Positions 1-10,300 of a stretch of 64,000 nt of DNA are shown in pieces. The stretch comes from Neurospora crassa OR74A (taxonomy: Eukaryota > Ascomycota > Sordariomycetes > Sordariales > Sordariaceae): contig NC_026501.1 of the NCBI RefSeq assembly GCF_000182925.2, positions 4,939,917-5,003,916 of the forward strand, written 5' to 3'. Both the position numbers and the translations under genes were made by a program. Below the pieces are notes generated by a model, which was not told the origin of the DNA, made no database searches, and saw only the letters and a program-made list of their open reading frames with translations. How positions within the stretch are numbered: the stretch's first letter is position 1; each line of letters starts with the position of its first letter.

Positions 1-1
1 A

Positions 2-298
2 ATCGAAGATGTCCGCGGCGTGGACCATGAGCAGGCGCGCCGCGACCGGCAGCGCAAGCTCGAGCTTCGTATCGAAGAGCTCACTCGCGAGGTGGAGGTG
101 GCGCGCAACGAGTCGGAGAGCTTCGCGGAGCAGGTCAGCCGCGAGGTGGAGAGCTTCGACTGGATCAAGCGCGTCGAGTTCAAGCGCCAGTTCAGCGGGC
201 TGGCGGACGCGCATATTGAATTCTACGGTGATGTCATGTCGGTGTGGGAGCAGTACGTGATGGAGATGGAGAAGGAGGGGGTCGTCCTCCCGGCATAG
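2..298 (+). CDS. C-terminal part of a BAR-domain sorting nexin (5' end outside window)
   Basis: The frame is open from the left edge and stops at TAG 296-298, giving about 98 residues. The first part is a charged amphipathic helix (ELRIEELTREVEVARNESES). It is followed by FDWIKRVEFKRQFSGLADAH and IEFYGDVMSVWEQYV, the pattern of the last BAR helix of PX-BAR sorting nexins, which bind curved endosomal membrane in retromer or recycling coats. Whether it is closest to Vps17 or to Snx4/Atg24 cannot be settled without the PX domain, which would lie off the left edge. The frame continues open for 76 more codons after the TAG (separate entry), so the true C-terminus is uncertain. The family assignment is from remembered similarity. 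Confidence 0.6.
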   Translation: MEDVRGVDHEQARRDRQRKLELRIEELTREVEVARNESESFAEQVSREVESFDWIKRVEFKRQFSGLADAHIEFYGDVMSVWEQYVMEMEKEGVVLPA

Positions 299-529
299 AA
301 GGCTAAGGAGGCGGCAAAAACCAAGGAAGAGGATACTACGACTGACGAGGAAGAGTGGGCGGATAGCCATGAATATCTCCACCATGACAACGAGAGAGAT
401 CAGCAGGGTGCTGGTGCTGGTGCTGGGGTCGGTGCACATAGGGGAGGCCCGGACTACAGCGGAGGTTTATCACCACCGAATTGGAATGATATGGACTGGC
501 ATTCGGTGCCGGGACCCAATGGCTCTTGA
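299..529 (+). other. In-frame open extension behind the sorting-nexin TAG stop
   Basis: Directly behind TAG 296-298 the same frame runs open for 76 codons to TGA 527-529. The encoded stretch begins KAKEAAKTKEEDTTTDEEEW, goes on through a Gly-Ala repeat (GAGAGAG) and ends MDWHSVPGPNGS. The composition (Lys/Glu/Asp-rich, then Gly/Pro-rich) is that of a typical disordered fungal protein tail, not of random 3' UTR. Possible explanations are a CAG-to-TAG nonsense change or sequencing error, programmed stop readthrough, or a chance open frame. No credible intron removes the TAG. Confidence 0.5.
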
Positions 530-1078
530 GCTCTGTTACATACAAGGCTCTGCTGGACTCTCCGCCTGTTCCGTAGAATGGTGACAAAGAACTCCACCGT
601 AGGACTGGCCGTGTGACGAGAAGGGGATGATGTGTATTTTTCTAATGAATAGCTACTACGCAGGATCGGTTATGTATTGGCATTGCATTACTATTAGGTG
701 TGCTGCGATAGCACGCAAGCATATTATCGTTAAACTCATTGACGGCTCCTATTAGCGGTTGGCCTACGACTGAGCAAGGTAAAATCATCATGATGCTCCG
801 TAGGATAATATCAAATGTGTGTTTCGGTGATATCAATCGTCAGCGGCAACCATGCCACCAAGCTCAAGAAGGGACACAGTCGAGCTCAGCACGATACAAA
901 TTGTAAGCCAAAGACGCGCGCAAGCAAAAGAAGTACCATAGTGCTCTATATTCGCCATTGAAGTCTTTTTCATAACTTCGAAGAAGAATGGTAAAGGTAC
1001 GCACGCCTAACTCAACTCATGACTATTGACTTTATGAGATCCCCTCTCTATAACTACCGCCGAAAGACACAAGACACT
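530..1078. other. Intergenic, convergent 3' flanks
   Basis: This stretch lies between the sorting-nexin gene (plus) and the kexin gene (minus), so it should hold both 3' UTRs and polyadenylation sites. I see no convincing open frame, RNA gene or repeat in it. Confidence 0.5.
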
Positions 1079-3793
1079 TTATCGCCGCAATGGCCTCGAC
1101 CCATGCCCACCATCGTCGTTATCACTCTCATCATCATCATCATCATCATCCCCCACAACATGATGTCCACTTTCATCATCACTATCCGATCTCAAAGCTC
1201 TTGCCTGCCTGCCTCCATTGCCAGCCGAACCAGAACCAGAACCACTTCCACTCGCACGTTCACTACCGCTCCCACTGCCGCTGCCAACCTCATCAACCCG
1301 ATCACGATAAACCCCATCATCAGCATCCTCATCATCACTACCGCCAGCAAACGCATCATACAACTCACCACCGCGCGTTCTTTTGCCTCCCGCCAAGCCG
1401 CCAGCGCCAGCCCTGCGCTTCTCAGCACTGCTGCCGCCGCCGGCCAGACCCTCGGCCTCCTCCTCGTCCAGCAGCTCGAACTCGTAGTCGCCACGCGGGT
1501 TGTTGCGCAGGCGCTTGCGCCGGGCAAGCCAGAAGTAGACAGCCAGACTGATGCAGAAGACACCGATAAGGGCGGCGGAGCCGTAGACCCAGACCATGGT
1601 GGCGGCTGACTTGCCGAATGTGGGCAGGAAGGAGGGCAGCCAGGTGCTGTTTGCAGGAGTGGTGGTCTCCGAGGTTTGTTCGTCAGAGGTGGGCGAGGGG
1701 TTGGGGGCGTCGGTGGGAGTTGGTTTCGAGTTGACGGGGCGGTTGGGATGGTCGGACACGGTGCTGGGCTTGGTGTCGGTGGCGATGGGTTGAGGTGGTA
1801 GGGTGGTCGTGGTAGCGGGGAGGGTGGTCGTGGGGATGGCGGCGTGGTCGTTGTCGTCTTCCTCGGTCGGCATCGGGAGTACCTTGGCCTTGGAGGCGTC
1901 CTTGCTCTCGCCCCAAAGCTTTAGATGCCAATCGGTGAAGACGCCCTCGTGACTGTTAATTTGGGTGTCTTTAACGATGATTGTCCAGTTACCGACGCCG
2001 GTTTCACCCCTGGTTATGTACAGGTTAGCAAAGATTACCTCGGATAATTGCGGTAACGCGTGCGCTTACCAGTGAACGACACTCATGAATGTCCAGTCAT
2101 CATAGCCAGCGCGGGCCTCATCGTTCTTCCGGCTGACCGAAAGATGGCTGACCAGATTGTTAGGGCTGATGAGATCAACACTAAGATCTCCTCGTCTAGT
2201 ATGCATGATGTTCATGGTAACCGTAATATGTTCCAGGCGCTCGACGTTGGCCTCATCCAGCATTGCCTGCGTAACTTCATAGCTGACGGCAACTCCCGTG
2301 TCTCCCTGGGGAATTGCTTTATTGACATGGATCCAAGGAGAGTAGAACCAGGCCTGAGGCTTCACCTTCTTCCAGGTCTTGGCTGCCTGAACAATGGCGT
2401 AGCTGTCGAGTTTGCCGTAGCCATACATATGGCTGAATTGTTTGCCAATAGCAGTCGTCTGCCACTCGCCGCTGTCAAGGTTGATAGGAACAGCAGTGTT
2501 CACGGTAAGATACTGCATATCTCTCCATGAGAGATCTGGGCGAACCTGCAGAACAAGAGCAAAGATACCAGCTGCGAGCGGAGCGGCAGCTGAGGTACCA
2601 CCGTGAGTATCAGAACAAGCATTCCCAACGTCAGTCGTGTGGATCGAATCACCACCGCCGCTGGAGTATGTCACGACCAGATTCGCGGAACACGATTCAG
2701 AGTAATAGGGATGGTCGCCGTTTCTGTCAACGGCTCCGACGGTGATGCTGTAGATGCTGTTGGTGTAGCCATCGAAATTGCAATTATCTCCGTTTCCTGC
2801 ACCATTGCCGCTGGCAAAGACATAGATTGAGCCCAGCCCACCACGGCCCTTCTGGACGGCATTGAGCATAGCCCTCTTGATGAGAATTCCGGGAGCATCC
2901 ATACTCTGCCCGTCATCAGGGGGTCCCCAGGAGCACGAATAAATCTGATTGTGCTGAAAGTCGTAGTTCATAGCAACGGCTTCATCAGCGTCAGATATCA
3001 GCTTTGACAAGATACGCAGGCCGGCAATCCTGGAGTCATATGCTACTCCCACACCGCAGGCTTTGTTCTTCCCGGCCGAAACTTCACCGGCACAGCGAGT
3101 TCCGTGTTTATCGTCGCTTAATCGGGGCTTTGGATCAGGACCCTTGTCGTTAAAGTCCCATGACCCTTGGGCATAGTAGTTGTCTTTCAAGTCATCGGTT
3201 TCCATATCCAAGCCATCGTCGACAATGGCGACGGTGGCGTTTTTTCCAGTGACGCCTTCGAGCCAAAGCCCGGTAACATTCACGTCGTGCCCAGTCTGGA
3301 CAGTGTTGAAAAGATGCCACTGCTCCTTGAATATGGGATCTCTGATGCCCAAATTCCCGATAACTTCGTTTTGCTTCTTGACTGCCCAGTCAACCTCTTG
3401 ATCGGAAAAGAGACCCCTTCTAGAGGGTCCTACTGGTCGGGGGACCATGCGCTTCTCCCAAGGTTTCCGCAAAATTTGCTTCTCTGAAAAGAGAACACTA
3501 TCCAGAACATGGGGCTCGTCGCCTAATGATCGTTTTCGGCGCCGGCGCTCCGTCAATTCTCTCTTGACGATATCGTGCTCGGCTTTCCTCCCAACAAAGA
3601 GATGGTGATCCTGGAGTTCACCAAGGGGCCCCTCATGAGACAATCCTAGGCTCCTGGCAACTTCAGTAGGTGACGTTCGGGCATCGAGATGAAGAACATA
3701 GTAATCGTTCGAATCGAAGTCGCGGGGGAGGACATTGGACGCTATAGCCAGAGCGGCCAAGCCCAGCGGCGTTGCGATAGCCGAGAGCTTCAT
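1079..3793 (-). CDS. kex2: Kexin, Golgi proprotein convertase (subtilisin family, Kex2/KexB)
   Basis: Two exons, 3793-2070 and 2009-1079, flank a 60-bp intron (GTAAGC...CAG) and encode 884 residues. The protease cuts secretory proproteins after dibasic sites in the late Golgi. Visible parts, in order: signal peptide (about 1-20); prodomain rich in basic pairs, with a likely autocleavage site after WEKR (about 115); subtilisin domain with Asp in VDDGLD (about 192), His in KHGTRC (230), oxyanion Asn in ASGNG (330) and Ser in GGTSAAAP (401); P domain completed across the intron (HWGETGVGNW); Ser/Thr/Pro-rich stalk; one membrane span (about 710-736); cytosolic tail with YEFELL (750-755) and a long acidic, Gly-Ser-rich end. 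YEFELL resembles the YEFDII Golgi-retrieval signal of yeast Kex2. All catalytic residues are intact. The start is the ATG directly before the signal peptide. Confidence 0.97.
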
Positions 3794-4628
3794 AGCTGAG
3801 TTCGGGTAAATGATCTGGAGCGGCCCAAGGTCGGTCTACTTCGCAGGGGATGCGCAAGGTTGTGTAAGTGTTTTCAGTTGGTTGCGGTGTCGAGCACCAA
3901 AGACGAATTTGTACGACCGGCTCGTGTAGGTATATAGAGACAAGCAGAACAGTGTCTTATTCGATCTCAAATATGGCAGAATAGTAGCGCCAGGGATAGC
4001 AACGGTGTTGGCCAATAATCAGAATGATGTTACGAAGACGGCATCGGCTCCCGGCGACTGAGAAGAGACTGGAAGGTCGAATCGAAAGCTCGTCCCTGTC
4101 GAACGGACATGGAGGCTTCGCGCGGAACTGGTCAGACAGCTATTTATTGCATAAGCAACGGAATCAAGGAGGGAGAGGGCACAGCATACAGGACGAAGCC
4201 CAGTCGCGACCGTAGCAGCGGTCGAGAATCAGATAGGCCCACTGAGCAATCCTGTATAGGCTGGGAATGAAAAAGGCGGCACAGTTTCCCCGTCTCACCA
4301 CAAAAAAGATTAGGAAGATGGGTTGATTTGAAGATGGAGAATTCACTTGTTGGAAGTTCAGTTCGGCAATCTGGCGATGTGGCCTAGTTGAAAACCATCC
4401 CGCCACAGCGCAGGGGTAATGCACACAGACGGGCTGCGCAAGTGGCCCGGGCAACAGGCTGGAACCGGTTGGTACCTAGGTAGGTAGGCAGGTACAGGGC
4501 AGCTGCCAAGCGAGAAACAACACCTCCAGGGGCAGAGAGAAGGACGGAACCTACCTACCTCAAGAGGTATGGACCCTGAATGAGGCGGCAGTTCTGGTGG
4601 GGCCGAGACTCTAGGGGCCCCTTGTAAG

Positions 4629-4644
4629 GGGGGCCCGGGCCCCC
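4629..4644. repeat. Perfect 16-bp G/C palindrome
   Basis: The segment GGGGGCCCGGGCCCCC equals its own reverse complement. A second self-complementary GGGGCCCC lies at 4614-4621, so the two form a small GC-only inverted-repeat cluster about 0.8 kb upstream of the kexin start codon. No function is claimed. Confidence 0.7.
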
Positions 4645-6584
4645 ATGGGGCAGGAGCAGTGTCAGCATTCCACATGTATTCTGCGCCGTTACAAGATGTT
4701 GATTTACACCCCTCGACACCATAGAACCGTCTTTATACCAATCATACCTTGTCTTGTTGGAACGATCACCGAGATTTACCTTTGCTCAGTTTTCCATGTT
4801 CAAGGCGCTGCTCAGGGATGGGGTTTCGGTAATGTTCCGTACCTAGTGCACTGTCAAACGTCCCATCTTCCGGGTTTCGTCTTGTCTTCAACCGACATTC
4901 CAGCCGTATTCGCCATGCGAGACAAGACGAAACTTTGAAGATCATCTATGCTCAAAAATTCCCACTATCATCGATGGTATCTTGGGGAAAATTTAGTATA
5001 CTGTGCATATCTCAGCCTTTGGTTCCGACACAGATGGTAACGACGACAGCATTTCCATTGACGCCTCCCATATCATGCATGGCGGTAGAGGTGGACGGTC
5101 TTCACGTTGCCTGCGGAAAACAACGTGGCTTCGAAACATGTTTGTGAAACGAGGCGTTTGCGTATGGGTTGGGCCTTTCCGCTTTCTCACCTCAATAAGG
5201 ATGAATGGCTTCTATGATGGTGTTGCTCCCTTGGTACTCGTTCGGCATTGTCAAAGAATCGAAGAGGCTTTACGCCAACGCCAACGGGCAGGTCACCGAA
5301 CCCGGCCAAACAACCACAGACAACTCAAAGTCGTGTAAAGGGAGACTGAAGGCAAGATGGTGGGCTGTATCGATGTGAACCACTATACCTACCTACCTAC
5401 CTACTTCTTTGTTTTGCCTCTAGTAACCTCAAGCAATCTTCTACTAAGCAACGCGGCGCTTGTACCAGTATCATGGAGCCGTAAAGGTAGGTACCTCTGG
5501 TTACCCAGTGGTACGGCTCTTAAGCGTCATGTATAAGACAAGTACCCCGGCCACCACTCTCCTGGGACAACCTGATTACATACCACAACACTCCGGGCAC
5601 TGTACAGGTCAGTGCTGACTCTGTAGGGCCACGTTCCGTCGTTAGATGCTCAACGATGTCTTTGTGCGGGCAGTCGAGCAGCATAGCAAGTTCCTTTCGG
5701 TTTCTCTTGAGTGATCAATTCAGTCCTGCAGAATGGGAACAATAGCGAGACACGACCTTCGATGCAGTGGTTGAACTTGATAACGTCGGGTAGAGATCAA
5801 TCCCGGAGCAGAAGACATGAAAATGATTGGCCATCGAGATCCTTCTTGCACCAGCAACGGCCTGCTGTACCTCTAGTAGGCCTTGCACATTGGCAGATAC
5901 AATATCTCTCTCCCGAGACAAACATCGTCGGAAATCTGATGTCTCCTCGCCCGGTAACGAGGTGCCAGCCACCGGCATTTTGAAATTCGGTATGTTGCTG
6001 TGAAGCACAAGACGGCAACTCTTGATTTAGGGCAACGGCCGCTCACTATCGGCTATCCATGCCCGCGCTGTCTGTGTTTGGGTTACCTCACGGCCAGCGC
6101 GGGTCGGGTCTAAAGCACCAGTCTCACTCCCTGACCTTGACGGCCAACCTCTTGACCTTGCTCAAAAAAGTCTAGCGGCGCTTAAACCAAGGTCTGGCGG
6201 ACAGGATCCGCCTTTCTCGTTTCTCGGGACTGCCCTTCTTTGCGACAAGGAAGTTGCAGTTTCAGTCCCCGCAAACCCGCTTATCACAAACGACAGATGG
6301 AAGTTGCAATCAAGCCGGCTTCATCTCAACTTGGAGATCGATGCGTAAAGAATAAATGACCGTGTGCTTGGGGACGGGATGGCAGGCACCATTATCCCGC
6401 CCAGAAGAATGGGACGGCAGACTGCAACGTGATTTGGTTTGCGCTGGAGGTTGGATTTCGACTGGATTTCTATCCGACTGTCCGATCCCGAATTCCGCCC
6501 TGCTGCAGCAAAAGGCACTGCACTGCAGTCTGCAGGTATGCAGCGAGCAGCGAGCAGCCATTCAGCTCAAGTCAGTTGTCCAGG

Positions 6585-6620
6585 GCAGGGCATGGCAGGG
6601 CATGGCATGGCATGGCATTG
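6585..6620. repeat. Short tandem GGCAT/GGCAGGGCAT repeat
   Basis: The region reads as repeated GGCA(GG)GCATGGCAT units, with three adjacent GGCAT steps at its right end. It is a simple tandem repeat in the leader/promoter region of the PhoD-like gene. Nothing suggests that it is coded. Confidence 0.6.
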
Positions 6621-7334
6621 AGCAACCTGACCGAGAGCCCATCGAGCCCAATTCACGACCGGTGCCAAATTGTGACTGGCTTGCCTGAACCTTTCTAGCT
6701 GAGATAGTATGTACCTCAGTCCTGCCCTTGATCAACAAATTTGTCGAGGTACACAGGTACAATATACACACACAGAGCTCCCACTATCGCGAGAGCTTCC
6801 TTGGAAAGAAATTCGCGCCCAAAAGCAACCTCGTCAGCTCCGCCCAAGCTCTTCCAAGCTGAGTCCTCCAGGTCCCTCGGTCTCCGGTACATATACTTGC
6901 CATCTCAATAAGGATCCCCGTCCTGACATTGACACTCAAGCTGATCTTTTCCTTGCCTCGTCTCCAAGTTCTTCAGTGGGGCCGCTGAAAGACATTGACA
7001 ACTGCATTCCCGGGGCAGATTCCATGCTGCTGTAAAGATCTTCTAGACGACTTCGACACACTACATACTGCACAGCAGCCGCTCAACAAACTGGAGGGTA
7101 CCTACATTGGACTCGCTGCCAAAGCGCATGTGTCTGCTCAACATTGGCTGCTAGTTATGGCTAGTCTCGCTGTTTCACCAACCGCGCGCTCGTGATAGTT
7201 ACCAGCCTCCAGTCGTGCCCTGGCATCGAGGTCAGCCAGCCTCGGGTGGTCGTCCTTCAGTCAGCTTACGGGGACCGTAACACACAATCAGCTTTTCACC
7301 AACTAGTCACGAAACGGACAACAAACACGTCAAA

Positions 7335-10300
7335 ATGTCGGCTCCGTACTGGGGCCAGCTCCCACCACTAGCTACAGTGGCTAGGAGTCGGCGCATGTCT
7401 GGCGATGTGACGCCGACAACCCCATCCGACTCTCGCCAGTCCTTCGATACCCACTCGCAGAACCGCCAAAGACCGGATCGCAATTCTGTCCAGACTACAA
7501 GGTCGGAAGTTCAAACTGACTCAAATTCCAGCCCTTTCGCATCGCCGACCACTCCCAGCTTTATGGGCCACGGACCTGCGCCTCCTCCAGCACCAGTGCC
7601 ATACGCTACGGGCAACCAGTATCCGCCCGACTTACTAGAAAAGCGCCTTCGCCGTCGGAGCCAAAATCAAGACTATGACTTAGACTATGCACTCGATACT
7701 GGCCCACCGCCGCCTGCCGTCCCGGAGGCTCCCACAGGACCTCCCATGAGTTACAGATATCCCGCTGCCATGGCTGAACAACAAAATTCGTACTTGAATT
7801 CCTCTCCGGGATCATCCCCCTTGACCCAAGACGTGGGCTCAGCTGAATTTCCCCACAATCAAACCTCGGCCGGTGAACAGCAAGTATCTCGGGACACGAG
7901 TGATGCGAGCACGAGCTGGCGACCACAGCGTATCGTTAACGGATCGACGCGTTCGGCAAACATGCCACCATCTGCGGGAGCAAACAGCCACCGACGCAGG
8001 GTTTCTGGTCTTGACCAGCCTCTACAGAGGAGTACTAGGCGCTCGTCAGCGAGCCAGCCAGCAACCCGACAGAGAATGTTCGCAGACGACCGCTCACCAC
8101 TTCAGAGGCTCCAGCTGACCCTGGACAGCATAGCAAAAGAAGAATCAGGGGAAGGACCTACTCCACAAGCCGAAGCCACCGACGGCCCAACACGAAAAGG
8201 TGCGCCAGAGAACTCGGCATATGAACAGACCGAAGTAAAGACGATATCGCCGCAAGTTCCTGTCCAGATTCAACAGGTCGCGCTCGCTTTTCAACGTCAG
8301 GATCAACCCTCACAGACTATGCCGGTAAGTTCGACGACTTCAACCAGACCTGACCAAGGTTCGGCGGCTGCAAAGGGACCTCTCTCGCAGAATCCTCCCG
8401 AAGAAGGGCGAACGTATGGAGCAAACGGTGGGCGAGTTGTTAGAACTCGGGTGCCTGACCCACGGATTCCAATGAACGCGGCCGTCAGGACTTCTAATCT
8501 GCCACAGCGCAACCTCAGTTTCCGCGAGAGAGCAGCTAATCAGGAGGCCAAGCTGCCCAATGATATCAATGAAGCCTTGGGCCCCATGCCCGCACCAAGG
8601 AAGATGGTGAAGAAGCCGGTAGCAGAGCCATGGCCAAGGCAAAGCCAAGAAAAGCAGGAGGCCCTGGAGTCAGCAGAGGTTCGAGATCATCAACCAGTTG
8701 AGGATACAGTCGAAAGGGCTGTCAAGGATGACCAAAGTCAGCAGTTCGGCAATATCACTATTGGAGCGAGCGCAGAGCCAGTCAGAGTAGCGAGCCAGAG
8801 AAAGGCGGACAAAATGCTTGGTCGTGCCCCCGTCCAGCAACCCCGGCAGTATACAACACCTACGGAGCGACAAATCCAAGTTCAGACCGAGCCCGACCCC
8901 CAACCTCCCGTCGAAAGTCCCATCATTCCTGCCGAAACCCCACAGGCTACAACCGAAAGGATGCCCATGCGCGGGCCTAACCATCCTCACCCACCTAACT
9001 ACCAGCACCGACACCAGCACCAGGCACGAAGAGATGTTAGACGTGACGACCAAGGGAGAGATCTTAGACGCGACCGCGATGATGCTGAGCCTGGCCATCA
9101 TATCTCTAATATTATGTACCATGCGCGGGACGACCTCGAACCCGGGCAGGGCAAGTTTCAACCAACAAAATACCTAGAAGAGTGGAAGAATGGCACAGTC
9201 GGTACTCTTGGCGGCCCGCTTCTTGACCTGGGGAATGTATCGCCTGTAGGAGATAAGGGCGCACCCCAGTTTCGGAGACGAGGTACCGGGGGACTGCGGC
9301 CAAGGAGAGGTGAAGCTTTTGATGGGGAGTATGATGACACTTATGGTATGTAATCGCTCCCTGACTTGTTCGCGAAATAACAGTAACATCACAAGTAGCC
9401 TTGTGACCTAGTGATTGGCATCGTCCCTTTCCTTTCTTTTCTTTCTTTCTTTCTTTCCCCTTTGTAATGGCGTGCTATGAACGGCTTCTAGTCACTAACT
9501 CACCCCTTTTTGTGAAGCTCCCACGAGATTCAAGCCGCCACTCTACCTCAAATGTGGCCCTCTTCTACGGTTTTGCGGTATCCGGCATGACCGTGTGGCC
9601 ACCCGCTCCCCCAAACCCGGGGCTGTGTTAGAGAAAGAGATATGGCGCGGTTCAGTCATGATCGTCACATCAGACGCCGATTCATCATACGATATTGCCC
9701 CAACACTGAGGCTATTTGCTCAACCGGTGGAACTCTTACCCCCTCCGCCGAAAATTATACATGGTGATGAGCCTTTGGCAGCAGAGTATGTTGACCCCAT
9801 CGCAGGCCATCCTAAATTAGGACGCAAGGGCGAGACTCTCTATGTCAGACCGGTCGACCATCTGGACGAAGGCAAGGATCTTTCCCGGGATGAGACCGAC
9901 AACGGATTATTCGAAAAGTCGAGAAGCGCGCCAGAGTCTCTTCCGACCGGCGTAACTGACCCGCCCGGCTCGTTCAACGCCCGAAAGAAACGCGCCAGGA
10001 TTGATGGTGAGAAAGTAGGAAAGTACAAAGACGTCCGAGGTTTCCGACTTCACGCTGAGCGAGGATACACTTTCTGGCGATTTAATATCGAAGTCGAACT
10101 CCGCGAAAAACAACAACGCATCGCTTATCGGATCAACAGGGGACCGGCGACGGGTTTTTGGGTCCCAGCCAAAGGACAGGCAATGAACATAATGTTCCAC
10201 AGCTGCAACGGTTTTAGCTTGAGCGTCGATCCTAACCAGTTCAGCGGCCCCGACCCTATGTGGCGCGACGTGCTCAACACTCACCAGAGCCAACCGTTCC

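Larger units (their letters stand above)
3794..7334. other. Long gene-free spacer between divergent genes
   Basis: This 3.5-kb spacer separates the starts of the kexin gene (minus) and the PhoD-like gene (plus), so it must carry both promoters and long leaders. Open frames of up to about 110 codons overlap on both strands without recognisable protein character. It holds short CCTA/TAGG tandem runs (about 4470-4497, 4551-4562, 5388-5404), a G/C palindrome near 4629-4644 and a GGCAT-type repeat near 6589-6620. I see no RNA gene. Confidence 0.5.

Noticed and set aside
8321-8335. GTAAGT inside exon 1 of the PhoD-like gene as a possible donor
   Set aside because: The frame continues with unchanged coding character and no matching acceptor improves the model.
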